From Desulfobacteraceae bacterium (GTDB lineage: Bacteria > Desulfobacterota > DSM-4660 > Desulfatiglandales > B25-G16), in contig JAUWZC010000022.1 of NCBI GenBank assembly GCA_030615565.1, positions 1 through 16,752 on the forward strand: a DNA stretch of 16,752 nt, in the 5' to 3' direction. The translations under genes and the position numbers were made by a program. Shown here one piece after another: positions 1 through 6,890 of this stretch (position 1 is its first letter; each line of letters begins with the position of its first letter). The notes under the pieces are model-generated. The model did not search any database. It had not been told where the DNA came from and was given only the letters and a program-made list of their open reading frames with translations.

Positions 1-12
1 AGTCAAAAATTG

Positions 13-138
13 GACGGCAAAGTAAAAAGTTCCAAATGCAAGGCTTGCGAATCTTGAGGAATGAGGCGTACTTACCAGTACACCGCAATGACGAAAGATG
101 AAGCGTAACGCAGCAGTTGGACTTTTTACGAAGCCGTC
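13..138. repeat. 126-bp imperfect palindromic intergenic repeat
   Basis: The two ends are inverted copies: GACGGC-(3 nt)-GTAAAAAGT-CCAA reads inward from 13-35 and again on the opposite strand from 117-138, differing only in a 3-nt block and one inserted base. The centre is another hairpin, GGCGTACT-TACC-AGTACACC at 65-84, with one mismatch. The whole unit can therefore fold as one long interrupted stem. It contains no ORF of note and lies 6 bp beyond the comF stop codon, so it could also act on the 3' end of that transcript. It resembles miniature dispersed repeats that I recall from Desulfobacterota genomes; that is memory, not a search. Confidence 0.7.
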
Positions 139-143
139 AATCT

Positions 144-881
144 TCAATCAACCAGGGTTCTAGCTAGTGTCAGACAAATAATAGTAGTAGCTCCTGATTT
201 TTTCAGGGTCCTTGAGCATTCATTCAATGTGTATCCTGTTGTAAAGACATCATCGACCAATATTATCTTTTTATTCTTGATAATCAGAGGATATATAATG
301 GAAAAGGCATCTTTAACATTTTTTTTCCTTTCTTCTTTCTTCAGACCTGTCTGGGCTCGTGTATTTCTTTTTCTGATCAGGGATAGATAATCTAACGGAG
401 TTCCAAGATCTGAGGACAATACCCTGGCCAGCAGAAGACTCTGGTTGAAGCCCCTCTCTCTGAGTCTACACCTGTGGAGTGGTACAGGTACAATTAAGAA
501 ATCCTTTGGATTGGGTATCCATTCTCTGGCAAAGTTCGATAGCAGCTCACCAAGAGAGGAGGTCAGGTGAGTTTCAGAGTTATATTTGAATCTTTGTATG
601 GATTCCATAAGTGGGCCTGAGTATAGATAAGGGGATCGGAGGAAATCATACCAAGGCTTTTTGCGTAAACAATTTTCACAGAGATGATCTTGCCCTATTG
701 AGGTTAGGAAAGGGTGGCCACAGATAGTACATATTGGATGGGTTATAGGAGTTAGGCCAGCTAAACAATTATTACATAAATAATATGAGGAGGGAGGCCT
801 TTCATCAGCAGATAAAAATCGACTGCAGATATGGCAGCGTGGAGGATAGACGATGTCAATTAACTGGGAAAGGAATTTCAT
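144..881 (-). CDS. comF: ComF family protein (double zinc ribbon plus phosphoribosyltransferase-like domain)
   Basis: The N-terminal 75 residues carry four CxxC pairs (C16/C19, C36/C39, C51/C54, C68/C71), the double zinc-ribbon arrangement of ComF proteins. The C-terminal half is a type I phosphoribosyltransferase fold with the PRPP-binding motif VDDVFTTGYT starting at V209, including D210-D211. The upstream segment with PVPLHRCRLRERGFNQS is also typical. ComF proteins of naturally competent bacteria take part in DNA uptake across the inner membrane, while in others the role is unclear. At 245 residues the length is normal for the family. The ATG at 879-881 has no clear Shine-Dalgarno sequence. 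The gene lies downstream of the groEL terminator on the same strand and is probably transcribed separately. The family assignment is firm; a competence role is only inferred. Confidence 0.9.
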   Translation of the reverse strand: MKFLSQLIDIVYPPRCHICSRFLSADERPPSSYYLCNNCLAGLTPITHPICTICGHPFLTSIGQDHLCENCLRKKPWYDFLRSPYLYSGPLMESIQRFKYNSETHLTSSLGELLSNFAREWIPNPKDFLIVPVPLHRCRLRERGFNQSLLLARVLSSDLGTPLDYLSLIRKRNTRAQTGLKKEERKKNVKDAFSIIYPLIIKNKKIILVDDVFTTGYTLNECSRTLKKSGATTIICLTLARTLVD

Positions 882-987
882 TAATGTGTTATCTCGGCAT
901 TTTTATAACTTATTGAAATTACAAGTCTTTTGGGAACAGCCAGTTTCTTCCATCCATATGGGATGATGGAGGGCCAATATTCCAATT

Positions 988-1000
988 GGGGCGAAGCCCC
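988..1000. other. GC-rich stem-loop between groEL terminator and comF
   Basis: GGGGC-GAA-GCCCC is a perfect 5-bp stem with a 3-nt loop, flanked by AATT on both sides so the stem can extend past a 2-nt bulge. It lies downstream of the groEL terminator and about 107 bp upstream of the comF start on the minus strand. No T-run follows it on either strand, so it is not a standard terminator. A second weaker inverted repeat, TCCATC/GATGGA, sits at 949-970 around a CATATG core. Confidence 0.4.
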
Positions 1001-1035
1001 TAAATTCATTATAGCCTATTTTGTCTTTATTTAAA

Positions 1036-1070
1036 TATAAAAAAGGCGACCAACTAAGGATTGGTCGCCT
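1036..1070 (-). terminator. Rho-independent terminator of the groES-groEL operon
   Basis: A perfect 10-bp stem, AGGCGACCAA at 1044-1053 and TTGGTCGCCT at 1061-1070, encloses a 7-nt loop. On the minus strand it is followed at once by a run of six T (1044-1039 on the plus strand) and further AT-rich sequence. It begins 33 bp after the groEL stop codon. This is a textbook intrinsic terminator. Confidence 0.93.
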
Positions 1071-1103
1071 CAAGATTAAAAGCAGAGCTATTATTTATAA
1101 AAA

Positions 1104-2747
1104 TTACATCATTCCACCCATTCCACCGCCGTAGCCACCTCCAGGAGGCATTGCTGGCATTTCTTTTTCTTCTCTTGGTTTTTCAGCTACCATAGCCTCG
1201 GTAGTTAACATAAGGGCAGCGACAGAAGCGGCATTCTGAAGGGCATATCGTGTAACTTTAGTTGGATCAATGATCCCAGCCTTGACCAGATCTTCATATT
1301 CACCTGTCTCAGCATTTAAACCAAAGGAACCCTTTTCATTTTTGACCCTCTCTACTACAACTGCTCCTTCCAGGCCAGCATTGTTTGCGATCTGACGTGT
1401 AGGTTCTTCCAGAGATCTATTGATTATATTTACTCCAAGTTGATCATCTCCCTCTAATTTTAACTTTGATAAGGTCGGAGCGCATCTGATAAAGGCAATA
1501 CCGCCACCAGGAACAATTCCCTCTTCTACTGCGGCCCTGGTAGCATTGAGGGCATCCTCAACCCTTGCCTTCTTTTCCTTCATCTCTGTCTCTGTTGCAG
1601 CTCCGACATTAATAACGGCCACACCGCCAATCAACTTGGCCAGCCTTTCCTGCAATTTTTCTCTATCGTAGTCGGAGGTAGTATCATCTATTTGGGTCCT
1701 GATCTGTTTTACCCTTCCTTCTAGGTCACTCCTACTTCCGCCACCATCAATAATGGTTGTGTTATCTTTATCTATATTGATTGTTTTTGCTGTGCCAAGG
1801 TCATTAATGCTTACGTTCTCTAGTTTAAGGCCCAGATCTTCTGATATTACCCTGCCTCCTGTAAGAATACCAATATCCTCAAGCATGGCCTTACGCCTAT
1901 CTCCAAAACCAGGTGCCTTAACAGCAGCTACCTTAAGTGTTCCTCTCAGTTTGTTAACCACCAGAGTGGCTAGGGCTTCACCTTCTACATCCTCAGCAAT
2001 AATTATGAGAGGTTTTCCCATCTTGGCGATCTGTTCAAGCAGAGGAACCATATCTTTCATATTGCTGATCTTTTTTTCATGTAATAGTATATAAGGCTCT
2101 TCTAACGAGGCATCCATCTTTTCAGCATCTGTTACAAAGTAAGGTGAGAGATAACCTCTATCAAATTGCATTCCCTCAACAATCTCCAGGGTTGTCTCCA
2201 TGCTTTTGGCCTCTTCAACGGTTATAACTCCTTCTTTGCCAACCTTGGCCATGGCCTCAGCAATAATATTCCCTATAGTCTGATCATTGTTTGCTGAGAT
2301 TGTGCCCACCTGAGAAATTTCTTGCTGCTCCTTTGTTGGGTTGGACATCTTTTTCAGCTCATCTACCACAGTATCTACTGCCTTTTCGATACCCCTCTTG
2401 AGGGCCATAGGATTGGCACCTGCTGCGACAAGCTTTGAGCCCTCACGGTACATTGATTGGGCTAACAAGGTGGCTGTTGTTGTTCCATCGCCAGCTACAT
2501 CCGATGTCTTAGAGGCGACCTCTTTGACCATCTGGGCGCCCATGTTTTCAAACTTGTCTTCGAGCTCAATCTCTTTAGCAACGGTGACACCGTCCTTGGT
2601 AACGGTTGGTGATCCCCAGGACTTATCTAAGATAACATTTCTTCCCTTTGGGCCAAGGGTTACCTTAACTGCCTCGGCCAGTGTATCTATGCCTTTCAAT
2701 ATTGATTCCCTGGCCTTGGAATCATACTGAATTTCCTTTGCTGCCAT
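1104..2747 (-). CDS. groL: Chaperonin GroEL (Hsp60, 60 kDa subunit)
   Basis: This is the ATP-dependent folding chamber subunit, which forms two seven-membered rings in the cytoplasm and works with the GroES lid. The protein is full length (547 residues; the E. coli protein has 548) and aligns from the first residue. The ATPase segment GDGTTTAT holds the conserved D87, and KDG around residue 52 holds the second conserved aspartate. The nucleotide-binding LGPKGRNV segment is at 31-38. The C-terminus ends in the flexible GGM-rich tail (GGGMGGMM), which supports correct framing to the stop. A strong AAGGAGG ribosome site lies upstream of the ATG. The gene follows groES by 41 bp and is closed by a strong terminator, so it is the last gene of a two-gene operon. 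Confidence 0.99.
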   Translation of the reverse strand: MAAKEIQYDSKARESILKGIDTLAEAVKVTLGPKGRNVILDKSWGSPTVTKDGVTVAKEIELEDKFENMGAQMVKEVASKTSDVAGDGTTTATLLAQSMYREGSKLVAAGANPMALKRGIEKAVDTVVDELKKMSNPTKEQQEISQVGTISANNDQTIGNIIAEAMAKVGKEGVITVEEAKSMETTLEIVEGMQFDRGYLSPYFVTDAEKMDASLEEPYILLHEKKISNMKDMVPLLEQIAKMGKPLIIIAEDVEGEALATLVVNKLRGTLKVAAVKAPGFGDRRKAMLEDIGILTGGRVISEDLGLKLENVSINDLGTAKTINIDKDNTTIIDGGGSRSDLEGRVKQIRTQIDDTTSDYDREKLQERLAKLIGGVAVINVGAATETEMKEKKARVEDALNATRAAVEEGIVPGGGIAFIRCAPTLSKLKLEGDDQLGVNIINRSLEEPTRQIANNAGLEGAVVVERVKNEKGSFGLNAETGEYEDLVKAGIIDPTKVTRYALQNAASVAALMLTTEAMVAEKPREEKEMPAMPPGGGYGGGMGGMM

Positions 2748-2788
2748 AATTAGATCCTCCTTGAGATTTTAAAAAAAATTAAAAATAT

Positions 2789-3079
2789 TTATTTAACAAT
2801 AGCAATAATATCTTCTTCTTTCATGATAAGATGTTCTTTACCATCTATTGTGATCTCAGTTCCTGCATATTTGGAAAATAGGACCTTATCACCTTCCTTA
2901 ACCTCTAAAGGTACCTTTTTGGTTCCCTCTCCCTCACTCTTTCCACTTCCAACAGCAACAACTATCCCTTCTATCGGTTTTTCTTTGGCTGTATCAGGGA
3001 TTATAATACCACCTTTGGTCTTTTCTTCCTCTTCAACTCTTTTTACAATTACCCGGTCATGCAATGGTTGAATTTTCAT
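2789..3079 (-). CDS. groES: Co-chaperonin GroES (10 kDa)
   Basis: GroES forms the heptameric lid of the GroEL chamber. The 96-residue protein matches the family from end to end: PLHDRV near the N-terminus, the mobile loop at about residues 17-33 with the GGIIIPD GroEL-contact segment, and the closing EEDIIAIVK. The start codon is supported by a close AAGGAGGG ribosome site. It is the promoter-proximal gene of the groES-groEL operon, with the promoter about 40 bp upstream. Length and motifs are fully normal. Confidence 0.99.
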   Translation of the reverse strand: MKIQPLHDRVIVKRVEEEEKTKGGIIIPDTAKEKPIEGIVVAVGSGKSEGEGTKKVPLEVKEGDKVLFSKYAGTEITIDGKEHLIMKEEDIIAIVK

Positions 3080-3123
3080 TACTCCCTCCTTATTTTTTCG
3101 TTTGGAATTACAGATATATGCAA

Positions 3124-3151
3124 AGAATAATGCCTAAAATAAAAATGTCAA
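3124..3151 (-). promoter_or_regulatory. Candidate sigma-70-type promoter for groES-groEL
   Basis: On the minus strand a consensus -35 TTGACA (plus-strand 3146-3151) is separated by 16 bp from TATTCT (3124-3129), a 4/6 match to TATAAT. Transcription would begin near 3117, giving a leader of roughly 38 nt before the groES ATG. I saw no CIRCE operator (TTAGCACTC-N9-GAGTGCTAA) and no clear sigma-32-type CCCCAT box here. Confidence 0.5.
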
Positions 3152-3202
3152 GTCCTCCGGTTCAAAAAATATTTTCTAATGGATTAGTTTGAGAATTATT
3201 TA

Positions 3203-3248
3203 AAATTTCTTTTATTTTGGGGGTTAATTGTAAAAATAAAAGAGATTT
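3203..3248. repeat. 16-bp AT-rich inverted repeat between the groES and pilC promoters
   Basis: The left arm AAATTTCTTTTATTTT (3203-3218) and right arm AAAATAAAAGAGATTT (3233-3248) are reverse complements at 15 of 16 positions, with a 14-nt loop that starts with five G. It lies upstream of the divergent groES and pilC promoters. No T-run follows in either direction, so a regulatory or insulating role is more likely than termination. Confidence 0.65.
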
Positions 3249-3263
3249 CTTGACATGATCTCT
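3241..3263. promoter_or_regulatory. Operator-like inverted repeat centred on the pilC -35 box
   Basis: AGAGAT (3241-3246) and ATCTCT (3258-3263) form a perfect inverted repeat with an 11-bp centre. That centre contains the TTGACA -35 hexamer (3250-3255) of the proposed pilC promoter. A dimeric regulator bound here would cover the -35 region. The left half-site also belongs to the right arm of the larger inverted repeat at 3203-3248, so the two structures are mutually exclusive as cruciforms. Confidence 0.35.
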
Positions 3264-3278
3264 GAACACAATTAAACT
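3250..3278 (+). promoter_or_regulatory. Candidate promoter for pilC-pilS
   Basis: Consensus TTGACA at 3250-3255 is followed after exactly 17 bp by TAAACT (3273-3278), a 4/6 match to the -10 consensus. Transcription would begin around 3285, about 46 nt before the pilC ATG. It is divergent from the groES promoter. Confidence 0.5.
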
Positions 3279-3330
3279 TATTTTTATTAACTACTGATAA
3301 ATTTGATGTAAATAAACAGGAGGACGAATC

Positions 3331-4539
3331 ATGCCTTTCTATGTTTGGGCTGGCAAGACCAAAAAAGGACGTTCTTTAAAAGGTGAACTGGAGGCCGCTG
3401 ATGAAAGGATAGCAAGGATACAACTGAAGAAGAGGAATATTGAAGTTACCAAACTCAAACCAAAGCCTAAAGACCTTTTTGAAAATATCGCATTTATGCA
3501 GCCAAAGGTAACAAAAAAAGATATTGTTATCTTTACCAGGCAGTTCTCCACAATGATTGATGCTGGCCTTCCTCTTGTTCAGGGGTTAAACATTTTGGGG
3601 GAGCAGACAGAGAACAAGACGTTTAGGAATATGCTCAAACGGATAACCAAGGACGTGGAGGGTGGTTCAACCTTGGCAGATGCTCTAGGCAAACATCCCA
3701 AAGTGTTTGATTCCTTGTTTGTCAATTTAATTGCTGCAGGAGAGGTTGGGGGGATTCTTGATACGATTTTACAGCGCCTGGCAGCCTATATTGAAAAGGC
3801 AGAAAAGCTAAAATCTCAGATCAAAGGTGCTATGACCTACCCTATTGTTGTTGTAGGCATTGCTATTATTGTTATCGCCGTTATTATGATTTTTGTTATC
3901 CCTGTGTTTGAGGATATGTTTTCCAGTTTTGGAAAGGCACTGCCAGTACCGACCCAGATTGTGGTTGCCATGAGTGATTTTATTAAGGGAAACATACATT
4001 ATATGATTGTGGGATTGATTGTCTTTGTGTTTCTATTTAGAAGATATGCAAGGACAAAATCAGGAAAAAGGAACATAGATAGTGTTTTGCTAAAGCTCCC
4101 AATTTTTGGTGAACTTATTAAGAAGGTGGCTGTTGCCAGATTTACAAGGACTCTTGGCACTATGGTCAGTAGTGGTGTACCTATCTTAGATGCCTTAGAG
4201 ATAACAGCCAAGACAGCCGGGAATGTTATCGTGGAAGAGGTTATTTATGACGCAAGAAGTAGCATCGCTGAAGGGCAAACGATTGCCGAACCTCTTTCCG
4301 AGACAGATATATTTCCTGGCATGGTAACCCAAATGATTTCTGTTGGAGAGTCAACTGGTGCTTTGGACATCATGTTAGAAAAGATAGCGGATTTTTATGA
4401 CGATGAGGTTGACGCTACAGTTTCTGCTATGACATCTATGCTGGAACCACTCTTAATGTTGTTTTTAGGCGGTTCAATTGGAGGTCTGGTTGTTGCCATG
4501 TATCTTCCTATCTTCCAGATGGCTGCAGCAATGGGCTGA
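3331..4539 (+). CDS. pilC: Type IV pilus assembly / type II secretion inner-membrane platform protein PilC (GspF family)
   Basis: PilC is the polytopic inner-membrane platform that couples the assembly ATPases to pilin polymerisation. The 402-residue length is typical. After an N-terminal segment (MPFYVWAGKTKKGR...) there are two T2SSF repeats, at about 70-190 and 270-395; the first holds FTRQFSTMIDAGLPLVQGL and the second the matching FTRTLGTMVSSGVPILDAL. Membrane segments are visible at about 167-192, 222-240 and 370-397. AGGAGG at 3318-3323, 7 nt before the ATG, fixes the start. The PilS-like kinase follows 11 nt after the stop, so the two are co-transcribed. pilB, pilT and pilin genes are absent from the window. 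A GspF of a type II secretion system cannot be strictly excluded, but the PilS neighbour favours pili. Confidence 0.93.
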   Translation: MPFYVWAGKTKKGRSLKGELEAADERIARIQLKKRNIEVTKLKPKPKDLFENIAFMQPKVTKKDIVIFTRQFSTMIDAGLPLVQGLNILGEQTENKTFRNMLKRITKDVEGGSTLADALGKHPKVFDSLFVNLIAAGEVGGILDTILQRLAAYIEKAEKLKSQIKGAMTYPIVVVGIAIIVIAVIMIFVIPVFEDMFSSFGKALPVPTQIVVAMSDFIKGNIHYMIVGLIVFVFLFRRYARTKSGKRNIDSVLLKLPIFGELIKKVAVARFTRTLGTMVSSGVPILDALEITAKTAGNVIVEEVIYDARSSIAEGQTIAEPLSETDIFPGMVTQMISVGESTGALDIMLEKIADFYDDEVDATVSAMTSMLEPLLMLFLGGSIGGLVVAMYLPIFQMAAAMG

Positions 4540-4550
4540 CTCAAACAATT

Positions 4551-6263
4551 ATGGTCAAAACGGATCGAGACCTTGACCAAAAAGAGACCCTTTCCCGCCT
4601 TCAATTATTGATGTTTCTGAGGGTGGGATTTGTTTCCCTTCTCTTGGGGGTGGCGATTGTAATTCAGGTAAGGGAAACAAAGACCTATTTTGGTGAGATA
4701 TTAAATGCGCACTACTTCCTTATTGCTTTAATCTATTTCCTCACATTTATTTATATAGTTGCACTTAAGTACATAAAAAATCTCTTCAAGTTTGCCTATC
4801 TTCAGCTTCTTATCGATACCATCTTCATAACAGCCATTATCTACACAACAGGCGGTATTGAAAGTATATTCTCCTTTCTTTATATATTGAACATAATCTC
4901 AGGGGGAACAATCCTTTATCGTCATGGAGGAATGATAATAGCCTCTTTTAGCAGTATTCTATATGGTGCATTTCTTGATTTAAGTTACTATGGATTGATT
5001 AACCCCATTGGTTACCGTTTTCCCTATGTCCAGGAGTACCAGAGTAGTGGAATTTTTTATATGATTCTTGTCAATGTAGCTGCCTTTTATTTGGTAGCCT
5101 TTTTGAGTAGTTTTCTATCAGAGCAGATTCGGAAGAGCAGGGCTGAACTCAAAGCCAAACAGAAAGACATAGCCGATTTGGAGATGCTCAAGGAAAATAT
5201 TATTCAGAGTATTTCCTCGGGGCTTGTTACATTAGACGAGCATGGCAAGATCATTGTCTTTAATAGGGGAGCGGAAAGGATATTTAATATTGATTCCAGG
5301 GATGCTATCCAAAAGGATATTAGTGATATAATTCCTAATATAATGCCTTATCTTAAGGTTCATAATCCACATAAGTTCAGCCAACTCTCTTATAAAAGGA
5401 AGGAGGACCAGCAAATTGATCTTCTTTTAAATATTTCCCCTTTAAAAGAATATGATGGAAGCAAGAAAGGAGAAATACTTGTTTTTCAAGATACAACTCG
5501 CATTAGGGAGATGGAGCGAGAGGTCAAGAGAATGGAAGATCTGGCCATGCTTGGAGAATTAGCCGCTGGAATCGCCCACGAGATAAGGAACCCTTTAGCT
5601 TCAATAAGTGGCTCTATTCAGGTCTTAAATGATAGTTTATCAAAAGAAGAAGCCCATATTAACAAAAGGCTAATGGAGATTGTTTTAAGAGAAGTAAGCC
5701 GATTAAATAATCTTGTAAATGATTTTTTACAGTTTGCTAGGCCCCAAAGGACAGAAATTGAAGAATTTGATCTTAATCAATTGATTATGGATACCTTTTA
5801 TATATTTCAAAATAGCCAGAAGTGGTCTCAGCATTTAGATGTGGAAACAAAAATTTTTGGCCCCTTAAAGATCAAGTCAGATCCACAACAGCTAAAACAG
5901 GTATTTTGGAATATTTTTCTGAATGCATCCGAGGCCATGCCCAAAGGCGGACTTATCTGTGTTAGCGCAGACAAAGAAAAAGATTTTCAGAGTTCAAGTG
6001 AATGTATAGAGTCAGTAAGGATAAAAATTGAGGATAACGGGCCAGGTTTAGACCCTAAAATAGCTAAAGATATATTTAACCCTTTTTCTACAACTAAAAA
6101 GGATGGATCTGGCCTAGGTTTGGCTATAGTTAGAAGGATTGTGGAGGGTCTTGGGGGTGAGGTTTCAGGCGAAAATCTCGCAGGTGGGGGGGCGACTATA
6201 ACCATCCTTTTGCCTCTATCAATTGAAACTGGAAACTTGAAACTAGATAAACAAAGAAGGTAA
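4551..6263 (+). CDS. pilS: PilS-like membrane sensor histidine kinase (6 TM, PAS, HisKA, HATPase)
   Basis: This 570-residue kinase has about six membrane helices in residues 22-190, a short coiled segment (about 190-212), a PAS domain (about 213-325), and a HisKA domain with phospho-acceptor H343 in GIAHEIRNP. The ATPase domain shows the N box (N458 in FLNASEAMP), the G1 box (D495 in DNGPGLD) and the G2 box (GSGLGLA from 519). The membrane pattern and order match PilS, which with the sigma-54 activator PilR controls pilin transcription. No pilR follows, which is unusual. Its last codons and stop lie in arms of an inverted repeat (see 6260-6430), so the C-terminal tail after ITILLPL looks repeat-derived. 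The ATG lacks a strong ribosome site, so translation probably depends on pilC. An NtrB-type role is the alternative. Confidence 0.88.
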   Translation: MVKTDRDLDQKETLSRLQLLMFLRVGFVSLLLGVAIVIQVRETKTYFGEILNAHYFLIALIYFLTFIYIVALKYIKNLFKFAYLQLLIDTIFITAIIYTTGGIESIFSFLYILNIISGGTILYRHGGMIIASFSSILYGAFLDLSYYGLINPIGYRFPYVQEYQSSGIFYMILVNVAAFYLVAFLSSFLSEQIRKSRAELKAKQKDIADLEMLKENIIQSISSGLVTLDEHGKIIVFNRGAERIFNIDSRDAIQKDISDIIPNIMPYLKVHNPHKFSQLSYKRKEDQQIDLLLNISPLKEYDGSKKGEILVFQDTTRIREMEREVKRMEDLAMLGELAAGIAHEIRNPLASISGSIQVLNDSLSKEEAHINKRLMEIVLREVSRLNNLVNDFLQFARPQRTEIEEFDLNQLIMDTFYIFQNSQKWSQHLDVETKIFGPLKIKSDPQQLKQVFWNIFLNASEAMPKGGLICVSADKEKDFQSSSECIESVRIKIEDNGPGLDPKIAKDIFNPFSTTKKDGSGLGLAIVRRIVEGLGGEVSGENLAGGGATITILLPLSIETGNLKLDKQRR

Positions 6264-6518
6264 GTGTTCAGCCCCCGGCGGTCGGCATTCAGCTAAAACA
6301 CGGTTCTGTCCTACTTTTGTCTATTCCTGAGACATTTAGCCATATTCTGGTCGGGAATGGACTTTTACCAGCCTGAGGCTGGTTTACCTTACGGGTTTTA
6401 AGAAGCAAAAGCTGACGGCTGAACGCTTACTAAAGAAGTTTATCTATTCTAATAATTTTAAAATTTTTCCCAAGTTTCGAGTCCCGCCTGCCGGATGGCG
6501 GGCAGGTTCCAGTTTCAA
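6223..6518. repeat. Outer inverted repeat arms spanning the pilS 3' end
   Basis: TTGAAACTGGAA at 6223-6234, inside the kinase coding sequence, is a perfect 12-bp inverted match to TTCCAGTTTCAA at 6507-6518. Between these arms more matching blocks occur in the same order on opposite strands: TAGATAAAC (6245-6253) against GTTTATCTA, which begins about 6438, and then the termini of the element at 6260-6430. The two sides therefore look like one long interrupted inverted repeat. The right arm is split by an inserted hairpin at 6483-6502 (CCCGCC, 8-nt loop, GGCGGG). Confidence 0.6.
6260..6430. repeat. 171-bp element with terminal inverted repeats, overlapping the pilS stop codon
   Basis: GTAAGTGTTCAGCC at 6260-6273 and GGCTGAACGCTTAC at 6417-6430 are inverted copies with one mismatch; a further GTCRGC block continues the similarity inward after a gap. 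The TAA stop codon of the kinase (6261-6263) is part of the left terminus. No transposase is present, so this is a MITE-like or REP-like non-coding element. Inside it is a perfect 7-bp hairpin, ACCAGCC-TGA-GGCTGGT at 6367-6383. Confidence 0.65.
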
Positions 6519-6578
6519 CTTCCGGCTTGTCCGGGCAAGGTACTTTTACCCGCCAGAATTACGGCGGGTTAAACTTTA
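6361..6578 (+). repeat. Two related hairpin modules (6361-6394 and 6542-6578)
   Basis: Both copies share the frame ACTTTTACC, then a GCC stem, a loop, a GGC stem, and GGTTWA followed by a CTT(T)A segment. The stems themselves differ in a compensated way: ACCAGCC pairs with GGCTGGT in the first, and ACCCGCC (6548-6554) pairs with GGCGGGT (6563-6569) in the second. Loops are 3 and 8 nt. Paired changes in both stem arms suggest that the folded form is what is conserved. Confidence 0.5.
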
Positions 6579-6601
6579 GGCACTTATAACCATGGCCCAG
6601 T

Positions 6602-6890
6602 CCCCTGGCCCAGACCTGGCATGCAAGAACTGAGTTTAATAGCTCTCACTTAGAATTATTAAAGCGGCATTAGCTTGTTACAATCGCGTCGCGCCAGGGC
6701 AGGCTGGCTTATCAGCTTACAATGCTGCTTCGAGCACGTATTGGCATATATACTTACTACGATGATTAGGGAGCATAGCGCCCCTGGCCCAGACCTGGTT
6801 TTCACAATATGCAAATATAGAAGTTGCTTGTATAACAATACAAGATTAAACTATATTCCAATAATGTCGCGCCAGGGCGGGCAGGGCAGG
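6602..6890. repeat. Array of alternating GC-rich boxes with unique AT-rich spacers
   Basis: Box A, CCCCTGGCCCAGACCTGG, occurs identically at 6602-6619 and 6781-6798. Box B, GTCGCGCCAGGGC, occurs identically at 6688-6700 and 6866-6878, each followed by a G-rich GCAGG-type tail. The order is A-B-A-B. A and B carry the inverted heptamers CCCTGGC and GCCAGGG, 83 and 82 bp apart in the two units, and the A-A and B-B periods are 179 and 178 bp. The AT-rich spacers between boxes do not resemble one another. This region fills most of the 644-bp gap between the kinase and the radical SAM gene; no gene was recognised in it. Confidence 0.65.
6827..6857 (+). promoter_or_regulatory. Candidate promoter with operator-like palindrome upstream of the radical SAM gene
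   Basis: CTTGTAT-AACA-ATACAAG at 6827-6844 is a perfect 7-bp inverted repeat with a 4-nt centre. It overlaps a weak -35 (TTGTAT, 6828-6833), and TATATT at 6852-6857 (5/6 match to TATAAT) lies 18 bp further on. The start codon is 50 bp downstream. It sits within a unique spacer of the box array, so it may serve the radical SAM gene, but the -35 is poor. Confidence 0.3.

Noticed and set aside
1753..2730. Long open frames on the plus strand opposite groEL
   Set aside because: groEL is unmistakable on the minus strand; the opposite frames are codon-bias shadows without ribosome sites.
6260..6570. Possible integron attC sites (a GTTAAAC heptamer occurs at 6568)
   Set aside because: No matching RYYYAAC partner in the proper layout and no integrase or cassette genes.
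6602..6890. Possible CRISPR array
   Set aside because: Two different alternating boxes, spacers of about 67-80 bp, only two copies of each and no cas genes nearby.
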